DNA from: Trametes villosa
Taxonomy: Eukaryota > Basidiomycota > Agaricomycetes > Polyporales > Polyporaceae
Reading direction: 5' to 3'
Length of the DNA: 64,000 nt
Assembly (NCBI GenBank): GCA_002964805.2
Contig: PUDQ02000010.1
Coordinates: forward strand, 744,001-808,000
Notes under the pieces: model-generated
Seen by the model: only the letters and a program-made list of their open reading frames with translations
Database searches by the model: none
What the model was told of the DNA's origin: nothing
Position numbers and translations under genes: made by a program
Shown here: one piece after another, positions 1 to 10,542 of the stretch
Position numbering within the stretch: the first letter of the stretch is position 1
Layout of the letters: every line of letters starts with the position of its first letter

Positions 1-660
1 GGCTTGTCTGAAATTCCGCGGGTCATGCGCCCCCACCAACGAATACGCTCGACAACCTCCCGGCTAGTAGCGAGGCACCGGCTGTGCACCTCCGCTCGGG
101 CATCCTTGTGCCCGCTGTCATTCTGTGCGTCCCCTGCCCGGCTCTCCTCGGAGTCCGGAACCGCGCAGGATCACGGTACGCCCTACCGTCCCACTGCTAT
201 CCCGCATGCGGTATCCCTGGAGGACTCTCTGCCTCCTCTGAGAGCGCAGCTCTCACACGCATAATGAAATGCCCTCGAGCAAGGTGACATATACATGATC
301 GGAGTTCTCGGCAGAAGATCTCTCGAACGGAGGGTGGGGAGGCATAAGCACGTCCTTGCCGTAAGCACTCACGTCGCGCACAGGCTTCCCCCGTCCGTCC
401 CTCAATTTCGCCTCGCGGGGCGCCGAACGCATTCAGTCGCATCTGTCTATCCGCTATCCGCCTGCTGATTCGTGCACGCACTCAGGACCACAGACAAGCG
501 CTGCCCGCGTGCACGCATGTCTGAACGGTTCTTCCTGCGGGGGCGACGCTTCTGTGCCCCTGAGTACGGGGATCTTCGCAGCGGCGTTCTCAGGGAGCTG
601 CGTGGTGGCGGGCACCGTCCACCGTCATAGTCGTGCTGGGGCTCCCAGGGACGACTTCCC
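1..660. other. Intergenic, no gene recognised
   Basis: Only short overlapping frames are present and none has recognisable domains or splice structure. The right part is the upstream region of the hydrophobin gene. Confidence 0.5.
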
Positions 661-664
661 GCTG

Positions 665-672
665 CATAAAAA
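665..672 (+). promoter_or_regulatory. TATA-like box of the hydrophobin gene
   Basis: An ATAAAAAG motif lies about 80 bp before the hydrophobin ATG and is followed by a pyrimidine-rich stretch suitable for transcription start. This is a sequence inference only. Confidence 0.45.
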
Positions 673-747
673 GGACACGGGCTTCCTCGTGTAGGCTTAG
701 ACTCAAGGCCTCTCTGCCCGCGGACAGCCCTTCTTTCTTCTCCGGAC

Positions 748-2259
748 ATGCACGCACTCCTCGCGTTCGTCACCCTTGTGCTCGCCCACCAGGCGGCGGC
801 GAAGCCCGCGCCCGTGGTGCCTCCGTCGGCGGTCATCACCCCGCCGCCTGTGCCCATCGACGCGCCGCGGGTGCGGGCGCGGGACGACATCCTGTCGATC
901 CCTATCCTTGACTGTCCCGCGATCAACAACTTGCAGTGCTGCCAGCAGGTCCTGACGCTCCCTGTCATCCCGGCGAGCCTCACGTCCGTTATCCAGGAGC
1001 TTCTACCGATTACGGCTCCCATCCCTATTCCGACGCTGGGCCCCATGGCTGGTTTGTTGTGTAGCCCCCTAGTCGGCCTGACTATTCTCGGGAACGAGTG
1101 GTGGGTAATAACGCGATGCTCGACTCACAGCTTGTTATTGATGTGAGGCCGTCTATAGTCTCTCCGGGGGAACCGCTATGTGCTGCCAAGAAAATGTTTG
1201 TAAGTCACATACACTACAACTGTTTATATATGTAACATGCTAACCGCGCTCTTTACAGTGGAGTTGGTTGCGGAAGGGTGCCAGGAAGTCTTCGCCCTGC
1301 CGTCGATCTCGCTTCCCTCCATCCCCATCTCCCTCCCTACCAGCATCTCCCTCCCGCTGGGCCTTCCCCCGATCTCCCTCCCGCCGATTCTCGGGGGCGG
1401 CGGGTCGTCTTCCGGTGGCCTCCTCGGCCTGCCCATCACCATCCCCGGGCTGGGAGGCGACCCCGCGCCGACGTCTTCGGGCGGCCTCCTAGGGCTTCCC
1501 ATCACCATCCCCGGGCTCGGAGGCAACCCCGCGCCGACCTCCTCAGGTGGCCTTCTTGGGCTGCCTATCACCATCCCCGGGCTCGGAGGCAACCCCACGC
1601 CTACGACCTCTTCGGGAGGTCTCCTTGGGCTGCCTATTACCCTGCCCGGGCTTGGAGGCAACCCTGCACCCACCTCCTCCTCCGGCGGCCTTCTGGGTCT
1701 CCCCATTTCCCTTCCCTTGTTGGGAGGGGACCCCGCGCCGACGACATCTTCCGAGTCGGGCGGCTTGCTCGGCCTGCCCATCTCGATTCCCGGACTTGGA
1801 GGAAACCCCGCACCGGCGCCCTCGCCCACGCCGACGTCCTCTGGCGGCCTGCTCGGCCTGCCGATTTCCATTCCCGGGTTGGGAGGGAACCCCGCGCCCG
1901 CTCCCTCACCTACGCCGTCGTCTTCGGGCGGCCTGCTAGGGCTCCCCATCACCTTGCCCGGGCTAGGAGGGAACCCTGCGCCCGCTCCCTCACCTACGCC
2001 GTCGTCTTCGGGCGGCCTGCTAGGGCTCCCCATCACCTTGCCCGGGCTAGGAGGGAACCCTGCGCCCGCTCCCTCACCTACGCCGTCGTCTTCGGGCGGC
2101 CTGCTAGGGCTCCCCATCACCTTGCCCGGGCTAGGAGGGAACCCTGCGCCGACGCCGACGCCCACGCCGACACCTACGCCGACGTCCTCTGGCCTGCTCG
2201 GCCTGCCCATTTCCCTGCCGCTGGGGCTCGCGTCGGAGGTGCCGATCCCGCAGGCTTGA
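748..2259 (+). CDS. Class I hydrophobin with long Gly/Leu/Pro repeat tail
   Basis: Three exons (748-1100, 1159-1199, 1259-2259) give 464 aa. Residues 1-18 form a signal peptide (hydrophobic run ending HQAAA). The hydrophobin module follows. Cys1 is separated by 7 residues from a CC pair, 39 residues lead to Cys4 (GLLC), 12 more to Cys5, whose codon is split by intron 1, then 7 residues to a second CC and 10 residues (QENVLELVAE, then G) to Cys8. Eight cysteines in this order define the family; the Cys5-CC gap is 2 longer than the usual 5. Both introns are short and intron 2 has a TGCTAAC branch site. Hydrophobins normally stop a few residues after Cys8, but here the frame continues for about 320 residues: a Leu/Pro/Ser linker, then ten units plus a partial one built on GGLLGLPITIPGLGG with PAPTSS or PAPSPTPSS spacers. 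Likely a secreted surface protein of hyphae or fruit body; the role of the tail is unknown. Confidence 0.85.
1411..2215 (+). repeat. In-frame tandem repeats encoding the hydrophobin tail
   Basis: Eleven degenerate units are present. The first five are about 63-75 bp; the later ones are 84 bp (28 aa). The units starting at about 1897, 1981 and 2065 are almost identical in DNA, pointing to recent expansion by slippage or unequal exchange. The last spacer expands into a run of Thr-Pro codons near 2145-2185. Confidence 0.9.
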
Positions 2260-2853
2260 GACCCGAAGGTGTACCCCTGTTGTGCAGCGACTTCGAGCAA
2301 GTATGGTCACGGTCGACACGTGTGATTTGCTGGTAGGGGGTTGGAACGCGATGGTTGTTAGTAGGGGTGGGTGGTTTTTGTCCGTCTTTCGCAGTGTGTA
2401 GTGTATCAGGTTTGGGGTGTAGTCTCATTTTCGTGGATATATGCAGGATATTATGTACCTCGTCACGGTGCCCCACGACTGACTCTACCATCAAGCGCAC
2501 CTCGTCCGCGTTAATTTCCCGCCCTTTACAAGGTGCCGTCATCTCGTCCTTCCTCAGCATCTGTGCCTCCAACCCCTGCTTTGTCTCGGCCTCGCGCCGC
2601 TTCCCTCTCATGTTTCTCCCTATTGCACTCCGTACGTCTTGCCTACCTCCGCATATGCGAACTTCTGTTCGGGCGCGTCGCACAATGGAGGCTGTCGACG
2701 GCTGGCTGGCGCCCTCAAATGAGTCTACGCTCCCGCACAATGCGTACACAGAGCGACCGGTATTGCGAGCCACAAATTACAGGATCTCGAAGTATTGTAT
2801 CTGTGTAGTGATAACCTTGGGAAGGACCCGGAAGCCTGAAGTGGTAACGTTAC
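2260..2853. other. Hydrophobin 3' region and unassigned sequence
   Basis: No supported gene. A minus-strand frame at about 2440-2640 encodes a charged helix-like stretch, but it has no recognisable domain or convincing splice sites. Confidence 0.4.
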
Positions 2854-3765
2854 CTGAGCGCAGTTGGCTTCCCCGCATAAGGCGGGTACTAGACCCGGGG
2901 GCCACGATGAGGCCTGCGCTGTCCCCGAGAGATACCCCAGCCTCTGCCTCCCCCCAGCAGGAATCACATACCTGACCCGCGTTGGCGGGGTTTCGAAAAC
3001 CTCGCGACCTCGACCGTTGAGCCCATCGTCCGCGGAGCGCGCCCGTCCGTCGTCTTCGCCCACCGTCCATCGCGACCTGGTCTTCTTGTCGTCCTCGGTC
3101 TTGTCCTCGGTCTTGCGCGATCCGCCGGGCGGCGTCTTGCTGAGCTGTAAGCAGCCAAAAAAAACGAACCGAACCGTCAGAAATCCTACCAGAGACGCAT
3201 GGTTAGTATGAAGCTTCGCGCAGTTGATCAAGAGAGAACGTACCCCACAGGCGGGTGATAAACGCTTCCACGGTGGCCCCCCTCCCCTTGAGGTCCAGCG
3301 CGGGGCCCCGAGCTCGCCCCAGGCGCGATGCTCTTCTTGCAGGGCACTTGTCTATAAGCCACGACATCACAAACCGCGACACCGCGCCTGCACGACACCA
3401 CGCGCATCCGGGTCAGTACAAGGCGGCAGCCGAAGGTTGGACAGGACGGAGGACGTACCAGATTGGCGAGTGCCGGTTGCGGCGCATGCCACGGAGGCCT
3501 TGCGGCCAGCTCGCAGCTGCGCATCCGCCGAGAGCGATGTGCAAACGGGGCAGGGGGAGGTGGGGTGGTAGAATGAAGGAAAGAGAGGACGGTGGGCGGG
3601 GAGGACAGTTGATATACCGAGGAGGGAGGCTGACCGGCGGCGGGTGGGCGGGCATTTGCCGAAGCGAATAGATGCCTGGACGGGCGTCGATCGTGGTTGG
3701 CTCGCCCAGGAGACCGGCCAGCAAGGCTTGGAACAAGCTGGCGATCGGACTTTCGGGAGGCTAAC
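2854..3765 (-). repeat. Dispersed repeat, copy A (core)
   Basis: One of seven copies. Read in its own sense, the core has a TATATCAAC box, a pyrimidine-rich stretch, a short exon-like block ending at a GTACGT donor, a second block containing MSWLIDKCPARRVSRLG in one frame, another GTACGT donor, a long T tract with a GCTTACAG acceptor, a charged block rich in Lys/Asp/Arg, and a conserved terminal block of about 130 bp ending at CTCAGGTAAC, where similarity stops. Copy A carries the TGGCTTATAGAC form (subtype I). The reading frame is not conserved between subtypes, so I do not call a CDS. Confidence 0.75.
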
Positions 3766-3935
3766 TTGACGATCGGAGATATTCGAGGAAGAGGGAGGGT
3801 TCAAAGAGGACAGCGGCGGGCGGCGGCATGGTGTACCGGGCGGCAGACTTTTAGTATGTTCTAAGTACGTGACGCTGAACCTGGCCGCGTATGAGTGCTT
3901 GAGCTATCGTATAGGGACGTGACAAGACCGTGAAA

Positions 3936-4200
3936 TAGATGTCGTACCCCGTCCTAGAGATTTTGTACGACGAGCTGCAGCCCGGCTCTGTCGTCGGCTC
4001 GATCGAGGTGAGCGTCGAGGCGGATGACGGCAGCGTCGCGACGTTCTGCCGGGGTCCGGTGGCTTCTACTCGCGATGGCGGGCGCAGAGATGTGGCGCTG
4101 TCTGTGACAGTACTTGGGTTGCCGAGGCGAATAAGTGCACGGGTGGCGTCGATCGCGGTTGACGTTAGCGCGCCGACGAGATCAGCGAACAAGACCCGGT
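3936..4200 (+). pseudogene. Relic of 3' end of a DHA2-type MFS transporter (with copy A)
   Basis: The frame reads ELQPGSVVGSIEVSVEA, matching LQLGSAVGISAVGSIESSVEA near the C terminus of the intact transporters at 36.5, 58 and 62 kb. All upstream transmembrane exons are missing. A second, shorter fragment of the same junction lies at about 4330-4440. It is transcriptionally opposite to repeat copy A. Confidence 0.65.
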
Positions 4201-4502
4201 AGTTAGCGATATGTCCTTCGGGGTCGAGGCTGACATGACGATCGCAGGTCTACTGGCAAGAGGGAGCGTTCGACTGTGAAGCTGTGCAAAAAAGAGAGCG
4301 GCAGGCATTGTAGCGGTTGGCTGAAGTTTAGTATGTATCAATACAGGACGCTGAACTTGACGGGTGAGCTATCGTGGAGGCATGCGATAGGGACCGGCGT
4401 ACAGAGTACATACCGTACCGCGGCCTGGAGATCTTCGCTCTCGTCACTGGGCGCCTGCGACTGCCTCTGTTACGGAGCAAAAGGAAGGAGCACAGGTAGT
4501 AA

Positions 4503-4574
4503 TAGCAACTCCTGGTTTCGATCCAGGGACTTCAGGGTTATGAGCCCTGCACGCTTCCACTGCGTCAAGTTGCT
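4503..4574 (-). tRNA. Initiator tRNA-Met (CAT)
   Basis: 72 nt including the discriminator A. The 7-bp acceptor stem AGCAACT/AGTTGCT has the initiator-specific A1:T72 pair. The D stem is ACGC/GCGT, the anticodon stem CAGGG/CCCTG contains the three G:C pairs typical of initiators, the loop is CTCATAA, and the T loop ATCGAAA carries A54 and A60 as in eukaryotic initiator tRNAs. It is identical to the copy at 25090 and lies at the junction of two inverted repeat copies. Confidence 0.95.
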
Positions 4575-4599
4575 GTGAGAACTCGCGGGCTGTCCGATC

Positions 4600-5600
4600 T
4601 CCGATGCATTTGCGTCAAAAAGGGCTGCTGCCGAGCCAAGCAGGAGCAAATACGCAGCTCAGGTTCCTCGGATCTGTCGGGCCGGAGTACCTGGATCCTG
4701 ACCTCCATGTTCTCGGGCGCGCACCAGGTCCGTCGACCCCCCTTTTCACCCTGATTGACCGAGAGGGGGCTTCATATGCGTGGTGTCCCGCACGCATATT
4801 CTCAGTGGATACTCAGCCGATGGGACGCTCCACTGTCGTGAGGTTCCAAGGTTACAGCACCGCGGTGACTCTGACTTGCCTTGGAACTATGACCGTTCAG
4901 GAGTGTGGGTCATTGAGGTCGCGTTGGCCGTAGATACAAGTGCATAACCTTTGGATTTCCATGATCTGCAGAAACAGTCCCTCTTGATGCGCCTTGAAAT
5001 ATCAAGTCACTCATAGCCCTCCGTCTCCACGGTCGAAACAGCTTGGAGGGCCAAGGGTTGCATGCAGAGGATCTCATCGCCACTCAACCCCTTCTTTCGA
5101 ACCTCCTCGGAGCCGTTAGCACTCTTCCTCTGGACACCCGCCTTCTCGCCCTCAAAGTTAGCGCTAGCAGCCCCGCCGGAAGGTGCTCCGCGGTCTTCCA
5201 CCTACGGCGGAGGTAGAACACTAGGTCACAAACAACGCCACAGCCCCAGGCCCACGATCGCGAATAGAAAGAAGAACGCCGCAGCGCTGCCGTTGTTCGC
5301 GTCGACATTCGCGTCGATCGAGCTGACAGCTGAGCCGAGCTGCAATTCGCCGTTCAAGATCGCTCAGAGGGCCGGGAGCGGCATGGATTTCACGAATCTT
5401 TATGGCGTCCTTATAAGATATCTCACACGCACGCGTCAGGTCCTTGAACACGGTGTAATCAAGGTCTACTTCAAGTCAGCCGTGAGCCGCTATGTGCTGT
5501 CCGCCATGCTATGCTTGCGGCTTCTCTCGAACCTCTTCAGATCTCAGAGCCGATCCCTCTCCGCTGAAGTGACATCTACCTCCGATCGTAAGGACAGCCT
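4600..5600 (+). repeat. Upstream flank of repeat copy B, with decayed gene pieces
   Basis: This segment aligns with the flanks of copies C, E and F. In order it holds: a minus-strand relic of a hydrophobic exon also seen at 32.0, 40.2 and 44.1 kb; a stretch ending in a conserved block at 4977-5012 (CCCTCTTGATGCGCC); and at about 5235-5400 a minus-strand relic of the MFS transporter C-terminal region. All frames are interrupted. Confidence 0.55.
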
Positions 5601-5607
5601 CGTCCCC

Positions 5608-6503
5608 GAAGCTCCGGGACTTGCTCGCCGGCTTCCTGGGCGAGCCAACCACGATCGACGCCCGCCCGGGCACCTGTTCGCTTCGGCAACCGCCCGCCCA
5701 CCCGCCGCCGGTCAGCCTCCCTACTCGGTATATCAACCGTCCTCCACGCCCGCCCTCTCTTTTCCTCATTCTACCACCCTACCTCCCCCTGCCCCGTTTG
5801 CACATCGCTCTCGGTGGATGCGCAGCTGCGAGCTGGCCGCAAGGCCTCCGTGGCACGCGCAGCGAACTTGCTCCGCCTCTACGGTACGTCCTCATTCCTC
5901 TCTCCTCCACTCGCTGCCATATACTCACCCTAATGGCTCCTTATAGGCGTCGAGGGTCGGATCATGTCGTGGCTATAGACAAGTGCCCTGCAAGAAGAGT
6001 ATCGCGCCTGGGGCGAGCTCGGGGCCCCGCGCTGGACCCTAAGGGGAGGGGGGCCACCACCGTGGAAGCGTTGACCACCCGCCTGTGGGGTACGTACTTC
6101 CTCAACCACTCACTGCCGGACGCCTCATTCTGAACATGAATCCGTTGCAGGGCTTCTGACGGTCTGGCTCGGTTTTTTTTGGCTGCTCACAGCTCAGCAA
6201 GACGCCGCCCGACGGATCGCACAAGAGCGAGGAAGACAAGAAGAGGCAAGATCGAGGACGACAAGAAGACCAGGTCGCGATGGACGGGCGAACGGATGGA
6301 CGAAGACGACGGACGGGCGCTCTTCGCGGACGACGGGCTCAATGGTCAAGCTCTCGCGCTCTCAGACACCGCCAACGCGGGTCAGGTATGTGATTCCTGT
6401 CGGGGGGTGGCAGAAGCTGGGGTATCTCTCGGGGACAGCGCAGGCCTCATCGTGGCCCCCGGGTCTAGTACCCGCCTTACGCGGGGAAGCCAACTGCGCT
6501 CAG
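5608..6503 (+). repeat. Dispersed repeat, copy B (core)
   Basis: Plus-strand copy with the TATATC box at 5729, donor GTACGTCC near 5883, acceptor ending TTATAG near 5946, a second donor GTACGTAC near 6091, a T8 tract and CTCACAG acceptor near 6173-6190, and the conserved terminal block ending CTCAGGTAACG. It is subtype II: one T is missing in TGGCTATAGAC compared with subtype I, which shifts the frame of the central block. Confidence 0.75.
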
Positions 6504-7011
6504 GTAACGTTTGCTTTTCACGGCCATCCCCATGTGCATCTCTTCGTGCTGTTCGTGACAGACTATGCTATATAGTCGCAGGTTACACTTGGTTTGTCAA
6601 TTACGATCAATCATTAGCGTCGGACGCTGACAACGCATTGGCCACAGGGACATGAGCATCATTTACCAGCCACCATACTATGCGGCCGTGAGTGATAGTC
6701 CCTTCTGATGCGCTTTGCAGTATACGAAGTCGCTAATGCCTACCTGTTTGCAAAGCGAGGCATGAATATGGTGAGCCCTGACGGTCGCTAGGGCCACCCC
6801 CTGTCTGTGGCACAAGACCATGCCCCAGGCTTGGACACCGCTGGACATGCGCTCATGTATAAGAGCACGTACGGAGAGTCGTTCTACCTCCAACCATCGC
6901 CTTCGTAAGCAGACAGAGTCTAACGACGCCGCGCAAGGTACGCAGCTCTCCTTCCTCGGACGACCCGTCGAAAGCTGATCTCGACGCGCAATCTTAGACT
7001 GAAGTCCCAAC
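6504..7011. other. Intergenic between repeat B and the F-box gene
   Basis: No gene seen. Holds the presumed promoter of the F-box gene. Confidence 0.5.
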
Positions 7012-8434
7012 ATGGCTAGCCAGGTGCGAGGCGCCCCTGTGGAGCTCCCTGAAGACGTGCACTTCCTCATCATCGACGAGCTCGCCGAAGACTCCGCATC
7101 TCTCTCCGCTTGCTCGCTCGTCTCTCGCGCATGGACCTCCGTCGCCCGCTCACACTTATTCCGCGCCCTGGAGATTCAGTCGACTGCCTTCGAGAGCCGG
7201 ATCGGCCGCTTCGTGGAGTTTGCGAAGATGTGCCCCGACGCACGCGCCTACCTCGAGGACCTCACGCTCGGCTGCGACCTCTCCAGCAGCTCCTACACCG
7301 AAGGGCCGGAGCAGCTCTATCTTTCCGGCATCTGCAATATCGTGAACATGTTCCGCAAGCTGCAGCGGTTCACTGTCGCCGGGGTGTCGCTCCTGCCCAA
7401 CCCGCCCAACGAACCTGCCCCTCCGCTGCCCTTGGTACGGCATATCCACGCGCTGAGCCTCGCCGGCTGTCTGTTCCACGATGAGGATCTGACGCTGGCG
7501 CTCGACTTGGTACGCATGTTCGCTTCCGTGGACGAGCTCTCGGTCGGGGGGTACTGGAGCATGGATCATGCCACCGCGTCGTCCGTGACGCAGCCCTCGA
7601 CGAACAGGATCCGGCACGTCCACTATGACTTGCTCGGGGGTCCGCAGACCAAGATGCTGTCCAGTTTCTTGCGGACATGCGGCGCAATCGGTGGCTCCCT
7701 GGAGTCCCTACACTTGACATGGATGTCGATGGGGGAAGTCAGGGCTTATCATGACCTCCTCGCGGATGCGGCGCCGCGTCTGAGGCGGCTCGAGCTCGAC
7801 CCAGTTCAGCAATTTTGGGAACAAAAGCCACCTAGTAAGCGTCTGCCGCCTCCCTCTCAAGAATTCGCCGCTAATGCCGTTGCCCTACCAGGAGACTACG
7901 ATCGGTGGCAGTCGCTGGGCTTGACGGAGTGCGCGCAGCTCGAAGAGCTCAGCCTGCACATGAACTACACCTACCTGAGCTTCCAGACGGACGGGCACAA
8001 GTGCTTCTTCGCCACGGTCGCTGCGTACGCGGACATTCTCACGCGCTATGCGCCGTCTGCGCTCCGCCGCCTCACGCTGAAGATCCCTGTCTACCTCAGG
8101 CAGGGCAGCGTGGACATCACGCAGAAGGATGCGCTCTGGGACCAGATGGATGCGGCAGTCGCCGCGATGTCGACGCTGGCGGACGTCACCGTTGAGGTCA
8201 AGGCGCTGGAGCCGCTGGAGGAGGCGAGCGAGCAGGCGCTGCGGCTGGGCTTCGAGCGCGTGCTCGCGCGAGTGCATAGGAAGGGCATACTCCATATACA
8301 GTTCAAGGTAAGTGTTCACGATGTGATGTTCGTTAATCTGTCATTGGCTGGATGCTGACGACGCGCCGCAGGGCACCTTGACAATCGACCCTTTTGACTG
8401 TCCGCCCGTTCCCCTCCCGCCGCCTCGAAGTTAG
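7012..8434 (+). CDS. F-box domain protein
   Basis: Exons 7012-7834, 7892-8307 and 8372-8434 give 433 aa. The N terminus has the fungal F-box signature: ELPEDVHFLIIDELAED, then SACSLVSRAWTSVARSHLF. F-box proteins bind Skp1 and present substrates to SCF ubiquitin ligases. Downstream lie leucine-rich-repeat-like strands typical of the very large basidiomycete F-box family (for example LVRMFASVDELSVGG and LEELSLHMNY). The 57-bp first intron keeps the frame open, but it has GTAAGC, GCTAAT and CCAG signals, so it is taken as a real intron. A decayed relative lies near 56.1-56.4 kb. Substrate unknown. Confidence 0.75.
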
Positions 8435-8547
8435 CTACGGAAGTCGGCTATACATTGTAATATACCTCATGTCGTTATGTGTAATCATACTATCCCCGTT
8501 AACGTTCCCCGCAACCCCCTCGCCAACTGAGGCGCTACTGCTCATGC

Positions 8548-9432
8548 TCATGGGAAGAAGTCAAACCCCATGCGGCCACGGCTCGTCTCATCCTTCCGGT
8601 ACTCGTCTGCGAAGGAGCGCAGCCAGTCCGGCGACAGCGGCCGTCCGAACGGGCCGTGGCCCTCTGCAGCGAGGTCAGGCTCGCCGGCGAGGTCGAGCAG
8701 GTGGGAGTGGAAGTTGTAGACGATCTCGATGGCCTCCTTGGTAAGTAGCTTGCGGTCTTGGCGTACGACGATGCACTGGTGCCACGATTTCAGGTCTGCG
8801 GTGTAGGCGTGGTTCCGAGCACTCCGGACTCACCGTTCCTGGACCATTGACCTGCCATCTAGTAAGTAACGAAGGAGTCAACACCCTCGACACAAGCACC
8901 GCTTTTGCGGACTGCGACTGCTACGTACCGGAAGGGGGCAAACCCATCGTGGGGCTCGATGCGGAGGTACACGGCAGGCTGGTTGTTCTCCGTCGCCGGC
9001 TGTCCGCCGTGGATGGCCTCGCTCCAGATGAGGAGCGGGAGCCCGCACTGGGCGGTGACGGGGCACAGCTCGCCCTGCGTGAACACCGGGTGCGCCGCGT
9101 CGAGGAGGACGTGCTCGAACTGGCGCGACCACGGCGCGTAGCGATTGTCGAGGATCTTGATGCCCCACACCTCGCCGTCCGCGAGGGGCTTGCAGACCGG
9201 CTTGTGGATCTTCCAGTGCGCGACCTGGCACTCCTTGGACTGTGGATGCGGGAAGAGGTGAGCGCTGAGTCCTAGTCGTGAACCTCCCAGCGAGAGCTGT
9301 GCCGCCCCCGAGTATCATACTGGGTAGGTGTGTACGTACGCAATATGCACCCGTAGCGCCGTGGCAGCGAGAGCAGTTCAAGAGGCCTGCCGGCGGAGCT
9401 GTCCCGCACTTCGAACAGCGGTCTGCGGCCAT
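8548..9432 (-). CDS. MYND zinc-finger protein 1
   Basis: Exons 9340-9432, 8929-9239, 8834-8858 and 8548-8775 give 218 aa. Residues 6-48 are a complete MYND finger: CSKC, CSRC, then YCSKECQ, HWKIH and C, with the split between exons 1 and 2 falling after AYC. MYND fingers bind proline-rich peptides and occur in transcriptional co-repressors and many fungal proteins of unknown role. The remainder (ILDNRYAPWSRQFEHVLL; SWHQ replaced by exon joining to CIVVRQD; C-terminal FHSHLLDL) is shared only with its tandem neighbour here. Intron 3 runs to GGCACCAG because an earlier CCGCAG acceptor would bring an immediate stop. Confidence 0.85.
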
Positions 9433-9720
9433 GATCACTTGGCTCGGGGGGTTGTGTAGTACAGTGCTATGAGCGAGGATCGGCGGGGGCCTGCACTGGG
9501 TACACACAGCTGATATACAAGCTCAGGATGAACTCAATCACGCTGCGGTAGGCGTACGTCCTAGTAACGTTATTGCGCGGGGTGGCATGTTCTGGTAAGT
9601 TCCATACTAACGTGATTCGGCTAAAAACTCGTACCGAGCAGCCATGGAACATTTGTATAGCATTCTAAGCGATGTACCGCTAGATGACAGTGGAATACCA
9701 CGCGACGTGGGATGCATAGC

Positions 9721-10542
9721 TCAAGGGAAGAAGTCGAAGCCCTCCCGACCCCGGCGGATCGCGTTCTCCTGGTAGTCGTCCGCAAAGGAGCGCAACCACT
9801 CGGGACTGAGAGGCTGTCCGAAGACACCGCCCCTCCGTGCGGAGCGAGAGAGGTCGGCGCGGTCCAGCAGGTGGGAGTGGAAACTGTGCACGATCTCAAG
9901 TGCTTCCTTGGTGAGCGGTTCACGGTCTTGGCGGATGACGATGCACTGATCGCGTGGAAGGTAACGTTAAACGTCGTGCTCTGTTGGTGGGGAGATGAGG
10001 GGACTTACTTCGCCGACGTTCATCTGCCAACTACAAAACGGTCAGCCTCAATGTACACACTCATAGCGCATGCGCATGGGCTACGTACTCAGACGGTGCA
10101 AACCCATCATGCGGCTCAATGCGCAGATACACCGCAGTCTGATTGTTCTCCTTCGCCGGCTCGCCGTTCTGGACGGCCCTGCTCCAGATCACGAGCGGGA
10201 ACCCGCACGCCGCGGTAACGGGGCAAAGCTCGCCCTGCGTGAGAATCGGGTGCGTGGGCCCGAGGCGGACGTGCTTGACCTGCTTGGACCACGTCCGGGA
10301 GCGGTTGTCGTGGATCTTGATGCCCCAGACCCTGCCCGCTTCGAACGGCTGGCAGAGGGGCTTGTGAATCTTCCAGTGTGCGGCCTGGCAGTCTTTCGAC
10401 TGCGGGTAAGGGGTGTATGAGCAAAAAGTTCCGCTCGCCGCTGGGGCGTACGCACGCAATATGCTCCTGTGGCGCCGTGGCAGCGCGAGCAGGCCATGAG
10501 GCCGTCGGGTTTCCCGCACCTGGAGCAGTGTTCGAGAGGCAT
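9721..10542 (-). CDS. MYND zinc-finger protein 2 (tandem paralogue)
   Basis: Exons 10456-10542, 10089-10399, 10009-10030 and 9721-9945 give 214 aa. It has the same four-exon structure as the gene to its left, including an identical 311-nt exon 2 and a tiny third exon of 22 nt (25 nt in the paralogue). MYND finger: CSRCGKPDG, CSRC, YCSKDCQAAHWKIH, C. The start at 10542 is set by alignment with the paralogue; an in-frame ATG 17 codons upstream is possible. The pair arose by tandem duplication. Function unknown. Confidence 0.85.

Noticed and set aside
1224..2300. A 358-codon open frame antisense to the hydrophobin tail
   Set aside because: It is produced by the low-complexity Gly/Pro repeats read on the other strand. 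It has no start context, splice support or domain, while the sense frame joins exactly to the hydrophobin exons.
2854..2990. tRNA-derived SINE head at the end of the repeat
   Set aside because: On the antisense strand, GAGCGCAGTTGG and GGTACTAGACC resemble A and B boxes, but box A lacks the first T, box B has two core mismatches, the spacing is only about 18 bp, and no A-rich tail follows.
5062..5946. A 294-codon plus-strand frame in repeat copy B
   Set aside because: It crosses an antisense MFS relic, the repeat's TATA box and the first putative exon, and is not open in the other copies.
7835..7891. Reading the F-box gene through its first intron
   Set aside because: The 57 bp are in frame without stops, but GTAAGC, a GCTAAT branch site and CCAG are present and the encoded Pro-rich insertion is atypical. 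An unspliced isoform cannot be excluded.
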